Source: Bog-473 sp963753115 (GTDB taxonomy: Bacteria > Actinomycetota > Acidimicrobiia > Acidimicrobiales > RAAP-2). Taken from it: a stretch of 64,000 nucleotides of DNA. The position numbers and the translations under genes are program-made. Location: contig CAVWBB010000024.1 of the NCBI GenBank assembly GCA_963753115.1, forward strand, positions 1 to 64,000, read 5' to 3'. Positions 7,675 through 15,786 of the stretch are shown here, in pieces. The notes under the pieces were generated by a model, which saw only the letters and a list, made by a program, of their open reading frames with translations, was not told the DNA's origin and ran no database searches. Within the stretch, counting starts at the first letter, position 1; every line of letters begins with the position of its first letter.

Positions 7675-8645
7675 GATGCGTCCTCCGCCACCAGCGCGGT
7701 CACGGCGCCCGCCAGCGCATCGGCCAGCTCCTTCGTCTGCTCGGGCCCGATGGAGGGGGCGTCGAGCGCCGGCACGAGGAGTTGAGCCAGGGGGAGGTCC
7801 CGGCGCAGCCGCTCGATCTGCTCGGTCGAGACGGCGTGGCGGGCCAGCCGGAAGGTCCGCGCCTCCTCCAAGGCCTCCAGGTGCTCGGGCGCCACGGTCA
7901 AGCCCGAGTCCGCCGCCACTTCGGCCGCCGGCCGCTCCAGTCCGACGGGCTCGGGGTCACAGGCGTTGACGATGACCGGCCCCAGCTGGACCCCCGCCTT
8001 GTCCTCGAGGGTGTAGGCGGACTCGATGGTCTCGGAGACCGGGAGCTCCTCGGGGAGGGTGACCAGGATCACCCGGCAGCGGGCGGGGTCGCTGAGCAGC
8101 TCGACCACGTCCTGGGCCTGGGAGCGCAGGGGCCCGCCCCGGGCCGCGCTGACCATGCCGCTGGCCGAGGTGAGGAACGTGATGGCGTGTCCCGTCGCCG
8201 GGGCGTCCACGAGGATCAGGTCGGCCACCCTGTCCCGCTCCAGCTGCTTCACCTTGCCGAGCACCAGGACGTCGCGGATACCCGGGATCGCGGTCGAGAC
8301 CACGTCGAGGAGCCCCGAGCGCGCCAGCCGCTTGGACACCCGTTTCAGGCCGTGGTCCTCGAGATACTCCAAGAGCGCGTCGTCGGGCGTGAGCCGTCGT
8401 GCCCGGACCGAGCCCGTCCTGCCCGCACCAACGGGTGCGAGCAGGACTTCTTCGTAGCCGAGGTCCCCGTGGCGGCCGAAGGCGGCCGCGATGCCCGACT
8501 TGCCCTCGAGCTCGACGATGAGCACCGACTTGCCTGCTCCGGCGGCCATCTTGGCCAGCGCCGCGCTCATCGTGGTCTTGCCCACGCCGCCCTTGCCGGC
8601 GACGACGAGAACGCGGCTCTGTGCGCAGAAGGTACCCACGTCCAT
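7671..8645 (-). CDS. ArsA/GET3-family ATPase (first of a pair)
   Basis: The 324-residue protein opens with the P-loop AGKGGVGKTT (about 16-25), followed by VLIVELEGKSGIAAAF and the switch LILVDAPATGHAITFL, all typical of the ArsA branch of deviant Walker ATPases. It heads the two-gene operon with the following paralogue and is divergent from whiB across about 140 bp, so both promoters sit in 8646-8785. Confidence 0.88.
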   Translation of the reverse strand: MDVGTFCAQSRVLVVAGKGGVGKTTMSAALAKMAAGAGKSVLIVELEGKSGIAAAFGRHGDLGYEEVLLAPVGAGRTGSVRARRLTPDDALLEYLEDHGLKRVSKRLARSGLLDVVSTAIPGIRDVLVLGKVKQLERDRVADLILVDAPATGHAITFLTSASGMVSAARGGPLRSQAQDVVELLSDPARCRVILVTLPEELPVSETIESAYTLEDKAGVQLGPVIVNACDPEPVGLERPAAEVAADSGLTVAPEHLEALEEARTFRLARHAVSTEQIERLRRDLPLAQLLVPALDAPSIGPEQTKELADALAGAVTALVAEDAS

Positions 8646-8785
8646 GTGGGGGCGAGCGTAGTTGCCGAGCCTCCAGGGCAGATCGATCTCCTCCCAAAGA
8701 TCCTGGTCAGACCCCTTGAAAGCGCCAACCCGCGGCAGTAGCTTGACCTCGCGGGGGGATCCGATGGGGCCTATCGGGGGGTTCG

Positions 8786-9043
8786 ATGCACCAGGGACAA
8801 GACATGTGGCAGTTGAAGGCAGCGTGCCGGGGACCGCAAGCAGCGGTCTTCTTCCCGCCGTCGCACGCGGAGCGCAAGGAGGAGAAGGCCTTGCGCGAAG
8901 TCCGCGCCAAGACCATCTGCGACCAGTGCCGCGTCCGCGGCGAGTGCCTTGATTACGCCATCCGGATTCGCGAGCCGCACGGGATCTGGGGCGGCCTGAA
9001 CGAAATGGAGCGCAAGCTCATGCTCGATCGCCGGGCCAGCTGA
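8786..9043 (+). CDS. WhiB-family iron-sulfur transcription factor
   Basis: The 85-residue protein has the four-Cys 4Fe-4S pattern: C14, then CDQCRVRGEC (Cys at about 47, 50 and 56), followed by the turn GIWGGLNEMER and a basic C terminus. These are redox- or NO-responsive regulators that bind the primary sigma factor. A GGGGGG ribosome-binding site (8776-8781) precedes ATG 8786. Gene order with the divergent ArsA pair matches whiB4 of mycobacteria, which is the best guess for its subtype. Confidence 0.93.
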   Translation: MHQGQDMWQLKAACRGPQAAVFFPPSHAERKEEKALREVRAKTICDQCRVRGECLDYAIRIREPHGIWGGLNEMERKLMLDRRAS

Positions 9044-9056
9044 CCGAGCACCGCTG

Positions 9057-9076
9057 CCCCCGCCTCAGTGCGGGGG
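9057..9076. terminator. Hairpin between convergent whiB and DUF929 genes
   Basis: CCCCCGC (9057-9063) and GCGGGGG (9070-9076) form a strong 7-bp GC stem with a 6-nt loop between the whiB stop and overlapping the stop of the leftward gene. No T-run is present; it is a likely bidirectional stop by position. Confidence 0.55.
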
Positions 9077-9967
9077 CGTGATCTTCAGCGCGGCGTCCGC
9101 TGCCACGACGCCGCGGCTCTCGCACACCGCTGCGGGCTTGTCCCCGTCGGCCGCGCAGATGGTGGCCGTGATCTCGTTGGCCGCCGTCACGACGGCCTGG
9201 GTCAGCGGGCTGGCTGGCGTGTCGAGAACGCCGGCGATCTGGTTCTGTGACATTCCGGCCAGCACGGACGGGGCGAAGCTGGCGCCGTTGAGGACGTAGC
9301 GGTTGGCCACGTCGAGCAGGGCGAAGGTGTTGGCACCCGCGCCGTCGCTGTTGATCGCCGCCGCCTGCTGCGCGTCGGGCCGCTCCAAGGTGAGATAGCG
9401 GGCTCCGGTGGGGTTCAGCGCGCTGTAGCGCTCGACCGACTCGAGGATGAGGTACTTGCTCGAGTACGAGGCGTTCCAGAAGGTGAACGTGGAGAGGTTG
9501 GCGAAGGCGGTGGTCGGGCTCGACTGCATGAGCCCCAGCTGCTTGAAGGTGCCGAAACGCGAGAGAGCGAGGACCAGGGGCCAGCGCTGGACCGCGGGGT
9601 AGGGCGCGAACTCGGCGCCGTAGAAGAACACCACCGGGAGGGGCGGCCCGCCGTTGGCCGCGGCCAGCCACATCGGCGCGGTGCCGCTGCCGGATGGTTG
9701 GGGCGCCTGCACGGGGGCGGTCGGCGAGCTGACCCCGATGGTGTCGTAGACCGAGGCAGGCACGGACGACAGTGTCGAGAGAAGCGAGGACGGCGCCGGG
9801 GTGAAGGTCTCGACCGTCGACGAGGTGTCCGGACCCGAATTGTCACGCACGAGGACCAGCGCGCCGAGCAGGCAGATGGCGACGATGATGAGCCCGAGAG
9901 CGAGGTAGCGGCGCGGGACATGGCGCAGCGAGGGCGCCGGCGCGGGCTCGGTGGCGGGCTGGCTCAT
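9065..9967 (-). CDS. Membrane-anchored DUF929-like protein (thioredoxin-fold related)
   Basis: The 300-residue protein starts MSQPATEPAPAPSLRH, has one N-terminal transmembrane segment (about 22-42: ALGLIIVAICLLGALVLV) and an extracytoplasmic domain. PVVFFYGAEFAPYPAVQRWPL and the FGTFKQLGLMQSS segment match the DUF929 family, which resembles a thioredoxin fold without the CxxC motif. On the minus strand TAACCT (9983-9978) lies 10 nt before the ATG. Function is unknown; it is likely an exported redox-fold protein. Confidence 0.72.
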   Translation of the reverse strand: MSQPATEPAPAPSLRHVPRRYLALGLIIVAICLLGALVLVRDNSGPDTSSTVETFTPAPSSLLSTLSSVPASVYDTIGVSSPTAPVQAPQPSGSGTAPMWLAAANGGPPLPVVFFYGAEFAPYPAVQRWPLVLALSRFGTFKQLGLMQSSPTTAFANLSTFTFWNASYSSKYLILESVERYSALNPTGARYLTLERPDAQQAAAINSDGAGANTFALLDVANRYVLNGASFAPSVLAGMSQNQIAGVLDTPASPLTQAVVTAANEITATICAADGDKPAAVCESRGVVAADAALKITPPH

Positions 9968-10042
9968 GGACCGGGTCAGGTTAGTAAAGGGTGCCCCTGC
10001 TCCTGGGAGGCGCCGCCTCCTGCTGCCGGTACCCTCTCCGGC

Positions 10043-11029
10043 GTGCCTCCATCGGCTCCCCCCGCACCTCCGCCCCCTGCCGGGGCGCCCGACCCGGGCC
10101 AGGTGGAGATCCGCCCGGCCGCGACGGTCATGTTGGTGCGCGACGCACCGGCGCCGTCGGGTGGGACCTCGATCGAGGTGCTGATGGTCCGGCGCAACCT
10201 GCGCTCGGACTTCGTCGGGGGGGCCTACGTGTTCCCCGGCGGCGCCGTCGACCCGCTCGACGGCGGGCCCGAAGCGGAGGCCCTCTGTCTCGGCCGCAGC
10301 GATGCCGGTGCCAGCGCCCTGTTGGGCTTCGAGTCGGGCGGACTGGCCTACTGGGTCGCCGTCGTGCGCGAGACCTTCGAGGAGGCGGGCATCCTCCTGG
10401 CCCGGCGCGCCAGCGGGCCGGACCTCTTGTCCGGGAACCCGGTGGAGGAGGCGCGCTTCGCCGCCGAGCGGGCCGCGGTCAACGACGGCACCCGCCGCTT
10501 CCTCGACCTGTGCCGCGAGGAGGATCTGCGTCTCACCGTCGGCGACATCCACTACTTCGCCCACTGGATCACGCCGCGCGGTGCCCCGCGGCGCTACGAC
10601 ACGCGGTTCTTCGTGGCCGCGGCGCCCCCCGGCCAGATCGCCGCCCACGACGCGGGCGAGACCATCGCCGACGTCTGGATCTCGCCACAGGACGCGCTCG
10701 CCCGGCACCGCGCCGGCGAGATCGAGATCATCTTCCCGACCATCCGCAACCTGCAGGTGATCGGTCGCTTCGACACCAGCGCGGCGCTGCTGGCCGCGGC
10801 GGAGGAGGCGTCGAGCGCCGTCCCTGCCATTGAGCCGCGGGTGGTGCCCGACGGCAACGGCATGCGCATCGTGCTCCCGGGCGACCCCGGCTACGAGCGC
10901 GGCGCGGTGCCCGACCCCACCGACGGCTCGGCGCGTGGTGACTTCAACGAGGCGGTCCGCGAGGTCTCCATGCGGGCCAACGAGGAAGGGCCCGACACGG
11001 CGCCCGGGCCCCGCCCCGTCACGTCGTGA
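10043..11029 (+). CDS. NUDIX hydrolase of the NUDT19-like type
   Basis: GTG 10043 gives 328 residues beginning with a proline-rich leader. The NUDIX fold is shown by EVLMVRRNLRSDFVGGAYVFPGGAVDPLD followed, after a roughly 40-residue insertion, by the catalytic VRETFEEAGILL. An insertion between the two halves of the Nudix box is characteristic of NUDT19/NUDT7-related proteins, which often act on CoA derivatives; substrate is inferred. A TACCCT box ends 7 nt before GTG. The stop overlaps the start of the MBL hydrolase (GTGA), so the two are an operon. Confidence 0.85.
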   Translation: MPPSAPPAPPPPAGAPDPGQVEIRPAATVMLVRDAPAPSGGTSIEVLMVRRNLRSDFVGGAYVFPGGAVDPLDGGPEAEALCLGRSDAGASALLGFESGGLAYWVAVVRETFEEAGILLARRASGPDLLSGNPVEEARFAAERAAVNDGTRRFLDLCREEDLRLTVGDIHYFAHWITPRGAPRRYDTRFFVAAAPPGQIAAHDAGETIADVWISPQDALARHRAGEIEIIFPTIRNLQVIGRFDTSAALLAAAEEASSAVPAIEPRVVPDGNGMRIVLPGDPGYERGAVPDPTDGSARGDFNEAVREVSMRANEEGPDTAPGPRPVTS

Positions 11030-11925
11030 TCCCGGCGGTGCCGGACCTCGGCATCGGCCCCGCGCCCGAACCGGGCCGGGTCGACGAGGTGGCGTCGGGC
11101 GTCCGCCGCTTGACCGCACCCAATCCGGGCCTCATGACCGGCCCGGGCACCAACACCTATCTCGTGGGGCGTTCCGAGCTTGTGGTGGTCGACCCCGGTC
11201 CGGCCGACGAGGCCCACACGGCCGCCATCGTGGCCGCGGCCGCCGCGATCGGCCCCATCGGCACCATCCTCGTCACCCACACCCACGTCGACCATGCGCC
11301 GGGCGCGGCCGCGCTGGCCGCGGCCACCGGGGCCCGGGTGGTGGGCTTCGGCCCGGCCGAGGGGTTCGCGCCGGATGCGCGCGCCGGTGAGGGATGGACC
11401 CTGTCCATCCCGGGAACCCCCGCCGGGGGGGACCTGACGCTGCGGGCGCTGCACACACCGGGCCACGCCTCGGACCACCTGTGCTGGCTCGTCGAGGAGC
11501 ACGCACTCCTGCTCACGGGCGACCACGTGATGCACGGCTCGACCGTGGTGATCCGCCCGCCCGACGGCGATCTCCACCAGTACCTGGCCAGCCTGTCCCG
11601 GGTGCGTGACGCCGAGCCGCCCGTCCGCACCCTGGCGCCGGGCCACGGGCGCCTGATGGACCACGTGCCCGACGTCATCAATGCCTTGATCGCCCACCGC
11701 ATGGGGCGCCACGAGGCGATTGCCGGCGCCCTCGGCCGACGCGGCGACGGGACGGTCGACGAGCTCCTGCCCACGGTCTACGGCGACGTCACCGAGCGCC
11801 AGCTCCCGGTGGCCCGCTTCTCGCTGTGGGCCCACCTGCGGGCGCTGGGTCAGGAGGGACGGGCGGTTGCCGCCGGTGCGCCGAGCGGGGCGGACACGAT
11901 CGAGTCCCGCTGGGCCGCGGCCTGA
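11026..11925 (+). CDS. Metallo-beta-lactamase-fold hydrolase, LACTB2-like
   Basis: The 299-residue protein contains GLMTGPGTNTYLVG, the zinc motif THTHVDHAPG (about 84-93), HTPGHASDHLCWL and GDHVMHGS, then the C-terminal helical segment seen in LACTB2-type glyoxalase-II/ribonuclease proteins. It is translationally coupled to the NUDIX gene by GTGA. It probably hydrolyses an ester, thioester or RNA; the exact substrate is not visible. Confidence 0.88.
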   Translation: MIPAVPDLGIGPAPEPGRVDEVASGVRRLTAPNPGLMTGPGTNTYLVGRSELVVVDPGPADEAHTAAIVAAAAAIGPIGTILVTHTHVDHAPGAAALAAATGARVVGFGPAEGFAPDARAGEGWTLSIPGTPAGGDLTLRALHTPGHASDHLCWLVEEHALLLTGDHVMHGSTVVIRPPDGDLHQYLASLSRVRDAEPPVRTLAPGHGRLMDHVPDVINALIAHRMGRHEAIAGALGRRGDGTVDELLPTVYGDVTERQLPVARFSLWAHLRALGQEGRAVAAGAPSGADTIESRWAAA

Positions 11926-11953
11926 CGACGGGTCTCCGCCTCGCCCGCCGATC

Positions 11954-13159
11954 TCAGTCCGCCCCGACGTCCCCCTGGGCCACCGCGGCCTCGACCCGGT
12001 CGAGGAGGCGGGCGGAGCAGCCCTGGACGTCGACGATGGGCGCCACCTCGTCGGCCACCACCCGGGCCAACTCCTTGAAGGCGGCACCGAGTTCGCTCGC
12101 GTCGCCGGCCATGGCCACCGGCACGCCGGCGTCGCCGCCGGCGGCCAGGTCAGGGTGCAACGGGATCGACCCGAGCAGCGGCACCCCCAGGCTGTGGGCC
12201 AGGCGCTCCCCGCCGCCGGAACCGAACAGGGCATAGGTGGTGCCGTGCTCGCAGGTGAAGTCGCTCATGTTCTCGATGACCCCGGCCACCCGCAGGTAAC
12301 CCCGCCGCGCCATGTCGGCCGCACGGGCCGCCACCTTCTGCGCCGCCACGGGGGGCGTCGTGACGACGAGGAGCTCGGTGCGGGGCAGCAGGCGCGCCAG
12401 CCCCATCTGGACGTCACCGGTGCCCGGCGGGAGGTCGATGAGCAGGTAGTCGAGGTCGCCCCAGTGGGCGTCCTGCAGGAACTGCTGGACCGCCCGGGTG
12501 AGGACGAGCCCGCGCCACATGATCGCCTGCTCCTCGTCGGCCAGGAACCCCATGGAGAGGACTCGCACCGTGCCCGGGCCGACGGCCCGCTCGAGCGGCA
12601 CCATCTTCCCGGCCCGCGCCTCGACGTCGCCTTCCATGCCGAGCAGGCGGGGGACCGAGAAACCCCAGATGTCGGCGTCGAGGATCCCGACGGTCAGGCC
12701 ACGCGAGGCCAGCGCCACCGCGAGATTCACCGTGACCGACGACTTGCCGACGCCGCCCTTGCCCGATGCGATGGCCAGCACCCGGGTCGAGGCGGCGATG
12801 GCCGTCTCCGGCGCGTCCTCCCGGGCCTTCCAGCGTGCCCGCGCCATGACGGCGGCCCGCTCGTCCGCGTCCATGGCCGCCACCTCCACGTCGACCGTGC
12901 GCACCCAGTCCAGGGAGCGGACGTGGTTCACCACGTCGGTCTCGATCTGGCTGCGCAACGGGCAGGACGCGATGGTCAGCGCCACGCCCACCACGACGTC
13001 GCCGCCGTCGACCGTCACGGACCGGACCATGCCGAGGTCGACGATGGTGTCGCCCAGCTCCGGGTCGACCACCGCCCGCAGGCAGTCGCGGACCTGCTCC
13101 TCCCGGCCCGCCCGCGAGGGGTCCACCGGCGTCGTCGTCGAGGCGGGTGGAGGGGTCAT
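11954..13159 (-). CDS. mrp: Mrp/NBP35-type Fe-S cluster carrier ATPase with N-terminal DUF59
   Basis: ATG 13159 gives 401 residues. Residues 20-105 form an MIP18/DUF59 domain (VVDPELGDTIVDLGMVRSV, ASCPLRSQ). The ATPase follows with SGKGGVGKSSVTVNLA (about 133-148), DADIWGFSVPRLLG and DLPPGTGDVQM. The usual C-terminal CxxC that bridges a 4Fe-4S cluster is not clear: ENMSDFTCEHG retains one Cys where many homologues have CPHCG. It assembles or carries Fe-S clusters and is divergent from erpA, which has a related job. Confidence 0.93.
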   Translation of the reverse strand: MTPPPASTTTPVDPSRAGREEQVRDCLRAVVDPELGDTIVDLGMVRSVTVDGGDVVVGVALTIASCPLRSQIETDVVNHVRSLDWVRTVDVEVAAMDADERAAVMARARWKAREDAPETAIAASTRVLAIASGKGGVGKSSVTVNLAVALASRGLTVGILDADIWGFSVPRLLGMEGDVEARAGKMVPLERAVGPGTVRVLSMGFLADEEQAIMWRGLVLTRAVQQFLQDAHWGDLDYLLIDLPPGTGDVQMGLARLLPRTELLVVTTPPVAAQKVAARAADMARRGYLRVAGVIENMSDFTCEHGTTYALFGSGGGERLAHSLGVPLLGSIPLHPDLAAGGDAGVPVAMAGDASELGAAFKELARVVADEVAPIVDVQGCSARLLDRVEAAVAQGDVGAD

Positions 13160-13167
13160 TGCCGAGA

Positions 13168-13173
13168 ATTGTA
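13168..13173 (-). promoter_or_regulatory. -10 box of mrp (TACAAT), leaderless type
   Basis: Near-consensus TACAAT on the minus strand lies 8 nt before ATG 13159, leaving no room for a Shine-Dalgarno. No good -35 is seen. Confidence 0.55.
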
Positions 13174-13311
13174 CCTGCGTGGCAGGGAATTCCGACCCTG
13201 GCCGGCCGGGGTGCTGGTACCGGCCCGGCACCGGTAACATGGGAACCGTCCGTGGCGCACCGTGCACCCGGGCGGTCGGACGCCAGGCGTGGCGCAACGA
13301 GGAGGAATCCA

Positions 13312-13677
13312 GTGACGACGATGACCACTTCCGTCAACATCGGGAAGAAGCCGGCACCGGTGACGCTCAGCGACGACGCCGCGGCCAAGGTCGCCGAGCT
13401 GCTGGCCCAGGAAGAGGGCGAGGAGCTCGCGCTCCGGGTCGCCGTCAAGCCTGGCGGGTGCTCGGGCTACAGCTACGAGATGTTCTTCGACACCGAGGTC
13501 ATGCCCGACGACGTCGTGCGGGAGTTCGGCGCCGTGAAGGTCGTCGTGGACTCTGCGAGCGCAGAGCTGCTGACGGGCTCGACCCTCGAGTACAGCGACG
13601 GCCTGCAGGGCGCCGGTTTCAACATCATCAACCCCAACGCCACCCGCACCTGCGGCTGCGGCTCCTCCTTCAGCTGA
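13312..13677 (+). CDS. erpA: HesB/IscA-type iron-sulfur insertion protein
   Basis: GTG 13312 follows GGAGGA (13300-13305) and gives 121 residues. The A-type carrier Cys residues are present: KPGGCSGYSYEMFFD (about residue 47) and the C-terminal TRTCGCGSSFS. It accepts and delivers Fe-S clusters to apoproteins. The divergent mrp and the downstream 2Fe-2S protein make this a small Fe-S cluster region. Assignment to ErpA rather than IscA is by typical actinobacterial usage. Confidence 0.92.
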   Translation: MTTMTTSVNIGKKPAPVTLSDDAAAKVAELLAQEEGEELALRVAVKPGGCSGYSYEMFFDTEVMPDDVVREFGAVKVVVDSASAELLTGSTLEYSDGLQGAGFNIINPNATRTCGCGSSFS

Positions 13678-13696
13678 GCCTCGGGCACACCGCCCC

Positions 13697-15406
13697 CTGA
13701 GCGGAACCGGCAGTACTCCTGAGCAACTCCTAGGCCCCGGCGCGCCCGCGCCCGCGCCCGCGCCGTCGGCCGTCGCCTTCGTCCTCAATGGGGACGCGGT
13801 CGCCGTCGAGGACGGGATCAGCCTGCTGGACGCGTTGCGCGGCGAGCTCGGCTGCCACTCGGTCAAGGACGGCTGCAGCCCGCAGGGTCAGTGCGGCTGC
13901 TGCACCGTGTGGGTCGACGGGGCGCCGCGCGTCGCCTGCGTCACCCCCGTCCGCCGCATCGCCGGCCGCCGCGTCACGACGCTCGAGGGGGCACCAGCCG
14001 CGCTGCGGGACCGCTGGTCGGCTGCCTTCGTGCAACACGGGGCCAGCCAATGCGGCTTCTGCACGCCCGGGATCGTGCTCCGGCTCGCCGCGCTCGAAGC
14101 CGAAGGGGCGCGGCGGCAGCCGGCGCGCCGGGACATCGAGGCGGCGTTGCGCGCCCATCTGTGCCGCTGCACCGGCTGGCAGTCCATCGTCGACGCCGCC
14201 TGCAGCGCGCTGGGCGTCGACGACGCGCCCGCGCCGCTCGCGGGCGACCCCCGCAACCCTGTGCTGGCGGCCTGGCGTGCCCAGTTCGAAGGGCCGCACT
14301 TCCAGACCTCGGGGCCCGACGTGGTGCTCGGGGGTGGCGGCTTTGCGGACGACTCGGCCCCCCGAGGCGCACTGGTCCAGCTCGGCGCGGACGCGCCCTT
14401 GGCCCCCGACCTGCGCGCCGCCCGCGCCAGCACCGGGCGCGTGCAGGGTCGCAACAGCACTGTTCCCCTGTCACATCCCGTCGACGTGCCCGAGGGCGAG
14501 TGGGCCCTCACGCTGCAGACGACCTGGGTCGAACCCGCCTACGTCGAACCGGATGCCAGCTGGTGCCGCCCCGGCGACGCCCCCGCCTCGCCACTGGCCA
14601 ACGGGGGCGCCTTCGGGGGCAAGCGCGAGAGCCCGGTGTCCGACCGCGCGCGGGAGCTGGCCGACGCCGGCGGACACGCCGTGCGACTGCTGTGGCGGCG
14701 CGAGGACGTCGTGCGCCTCGGACCCAAGCGGCCGCCACTTGCGCTGGCGCTGCGCGCGGATGGCACGGGTCTCGTGCGCGTCGGGCGCACCGACGCTTCT
14801 CCCGCGCTCGGTGGACTGGCGGCCGCGGTGCGCGGGTGCTGTCCCGGCGTCGAGGTCGAGGAGATCGCCGTGGCCGGACCGCCGGTCTCGGCGTCCCTGC
14901 GCGGAGCGGGGTGGGCCGAGGTGCTCGCGGCACAGGCGGTGCTCGCCGCACCCACCGCACCCGCCGGGAGCGGCGAGGTGCACGTGGCCGTACCCGGCGC
15001 GGGCAGCGCCCGCGTCGCGCTCGACCTCGGAGACGGTCCACGCGGCCGCGTCGAGGTCGACGTCTGGGCCGGGGCGATCCTGTGCCCGGTGACCCTGCGC
15101 TCGTACGTGCTCGGCGCCGTCCACCAGGCGCTCGGCATGGTGTGGAGCGAGGGCATCGCCGTCGACGAGGCCGGCGAGCCGGTCGACCTGACCATCCGCT
15201 CCTTCGGCATCCTCGCCGCACGTGACATGCCGGAGATCGCCGTCCGCCTCCACGAGGAGGACGGCTGGCCCGTCAACGGGTCCGACGCGGTGTTCGCCGC
15301 CACCTTGGCCGCGGCCTGGATCGCCGAGGGACTGCCGGCGCGTTGGCCGACGCGGCGCGACGTCGTGCGTGCGCCCTTGCGCGACGTGGCACCATCAGGG
15401 AGCTGA
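13697..15406 (+). CDS. 2Fe-2S ferredoxin subunit fused to a reduced xanthine-dehydrogenase-type molybdenum domain
   Basis: The frame is open from before 13697 with no ATG, GTG or TTG until TTG 13835, yet conserved ferredoxin sequence (VAFVLNGDAVAVEDGISLLDALR) starts upstream of that; CTG 13697 is one possible start. Residues carry both clusters of CoxS/XdhC subunits: CSPQGQCGCCTV and, later, QCGFCTPG with CRCTGW. The C-terminal half keeps pieces of the molybdopterin subunit: NGGAFGGKRESP, the VRLLWRREDV strand, and a terminal AVHQALGMVWSEG to DMPEIAV segment. The usual active-site Glu motif GVGE is replaced by NGSDAV, and several hundred residues of a normal large subunit are missing. Function may be electron transfer only. 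Confidence 0.72.
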   Translation: MSGTGSTPEQLLGPGAPAPAPAPSAVAFVLNGDAVAVEDGISLLDALRGELGCHSVKDGCSPQGQCGCCTVWVDGAPRVACVTPVRRIAGRRVTTLEGAPAALRDRWSAAFVQHGASQCGFCTPGIVLRLAALEAEGARRQPARRDIEAALRAHLCRCTGWQSIVDAACSALGVDDAPAPLAGDPRNPVLAAWRAQFEGPHFQTSGPDVVLGGGGFADDSAPRGALVQLGADAPLAPDLRAARASTGRVQGRNSTVPLSHPVDVPEGEWALTLQTTWVEPAYVEPDASWCRPGDAPASPLANGGAFGGKRESPVSDRARELADAGGHAVRLLWRREDVVRLGPKRPPLALALRADGTGLVRVGRTDASPALGGLAAAVRGCCPGVEVEEIAVAGPPVSASLRGAGWAEVLAAQAVLAAPTAPAGSGEVHVAVPGAGSARVALDLGDGPRGRVEVDVWAGAILCPVTLRSYVLGAVHQALGMVWSEGIAVDEAGEPVDLTIRSFGILAARDMPEIAVRLHEEDGWPVNGSDAVFAATLAAAWIAEGLPARWPTRRDVVRAPLRDVAPSGS

Positions 15407-15417
15407 GAGGAGCGCCC

Positions 15418-15786
15418 ATGAGTCCTGCCGTTGGTCCCTATTCCCCCGTCCGCCGGGTCGGCGACTGGGTCATTACGTCAGGTCAGGTCGGCATCGCCAC
15501 CGACGCCACCGGCGCGCCACGTCTGGTCGAGGGTGGGACCGTCGGCCAGCTCCGGCAGGTGCTGCAGAACGTGGCAGAGGTGCTCGCCATTGAGGGCGCG
15601 ACATTGTCCGACGTGGTCAAGACAACGGTGTACCTCCTCGACATGTCGGAGTTCGCCGCGGTCAACGAGGTCTGGGTCGAGTACTTCACCGAGAACCGGC
15701 CGACGCGCTCCGCCGTCGCCGTCGCGGCCCTTCCCCTCGGCGCGCTGATCGAGGTCGAAGCCTGGGCCTACGCGCCGGTGGGCTGA
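15418..15786 (+). CDS. ridA: RidA/YjgF-family enamine/imine deaminase
   Basis: The 122-residue protein shows GPYSPVRRVGDWVITSGQVG, the central VVKTTVYLLDMSEF and RSAVAVAALPLGALIEVEAWA, where the Arg binds the substrate carboxylate in RidA. It hydrolyses reactive enamines formed by PLP enzymes. ATG 15418 is preceded by GAGAGGAG and starts 12 nt after the stop of the mosaic Fe-S gene. Its last 19 bp overlap the end of the convergent regulator gene. Confidence 0.92.
   Translation: MSPAVGPYSPVRRVGDWVITSGQVGIATDATGAPRLVEGGTVGQLRQVLQNVAEVLAIEGATLSDVVKTTVYLLDMSEFAAVNEVWVEYFTENRPTRSAVAVAALPLGALIEVEAWAYAPVG

Noticed and set aside
13788..15092. Long plus-strand frame starting at ATG 13788
   Set aside because: It is in a different frame from the 2Fe-2S motifs and is rich in Arg, Ser and Ala with no domain; a shadow of the real gene.
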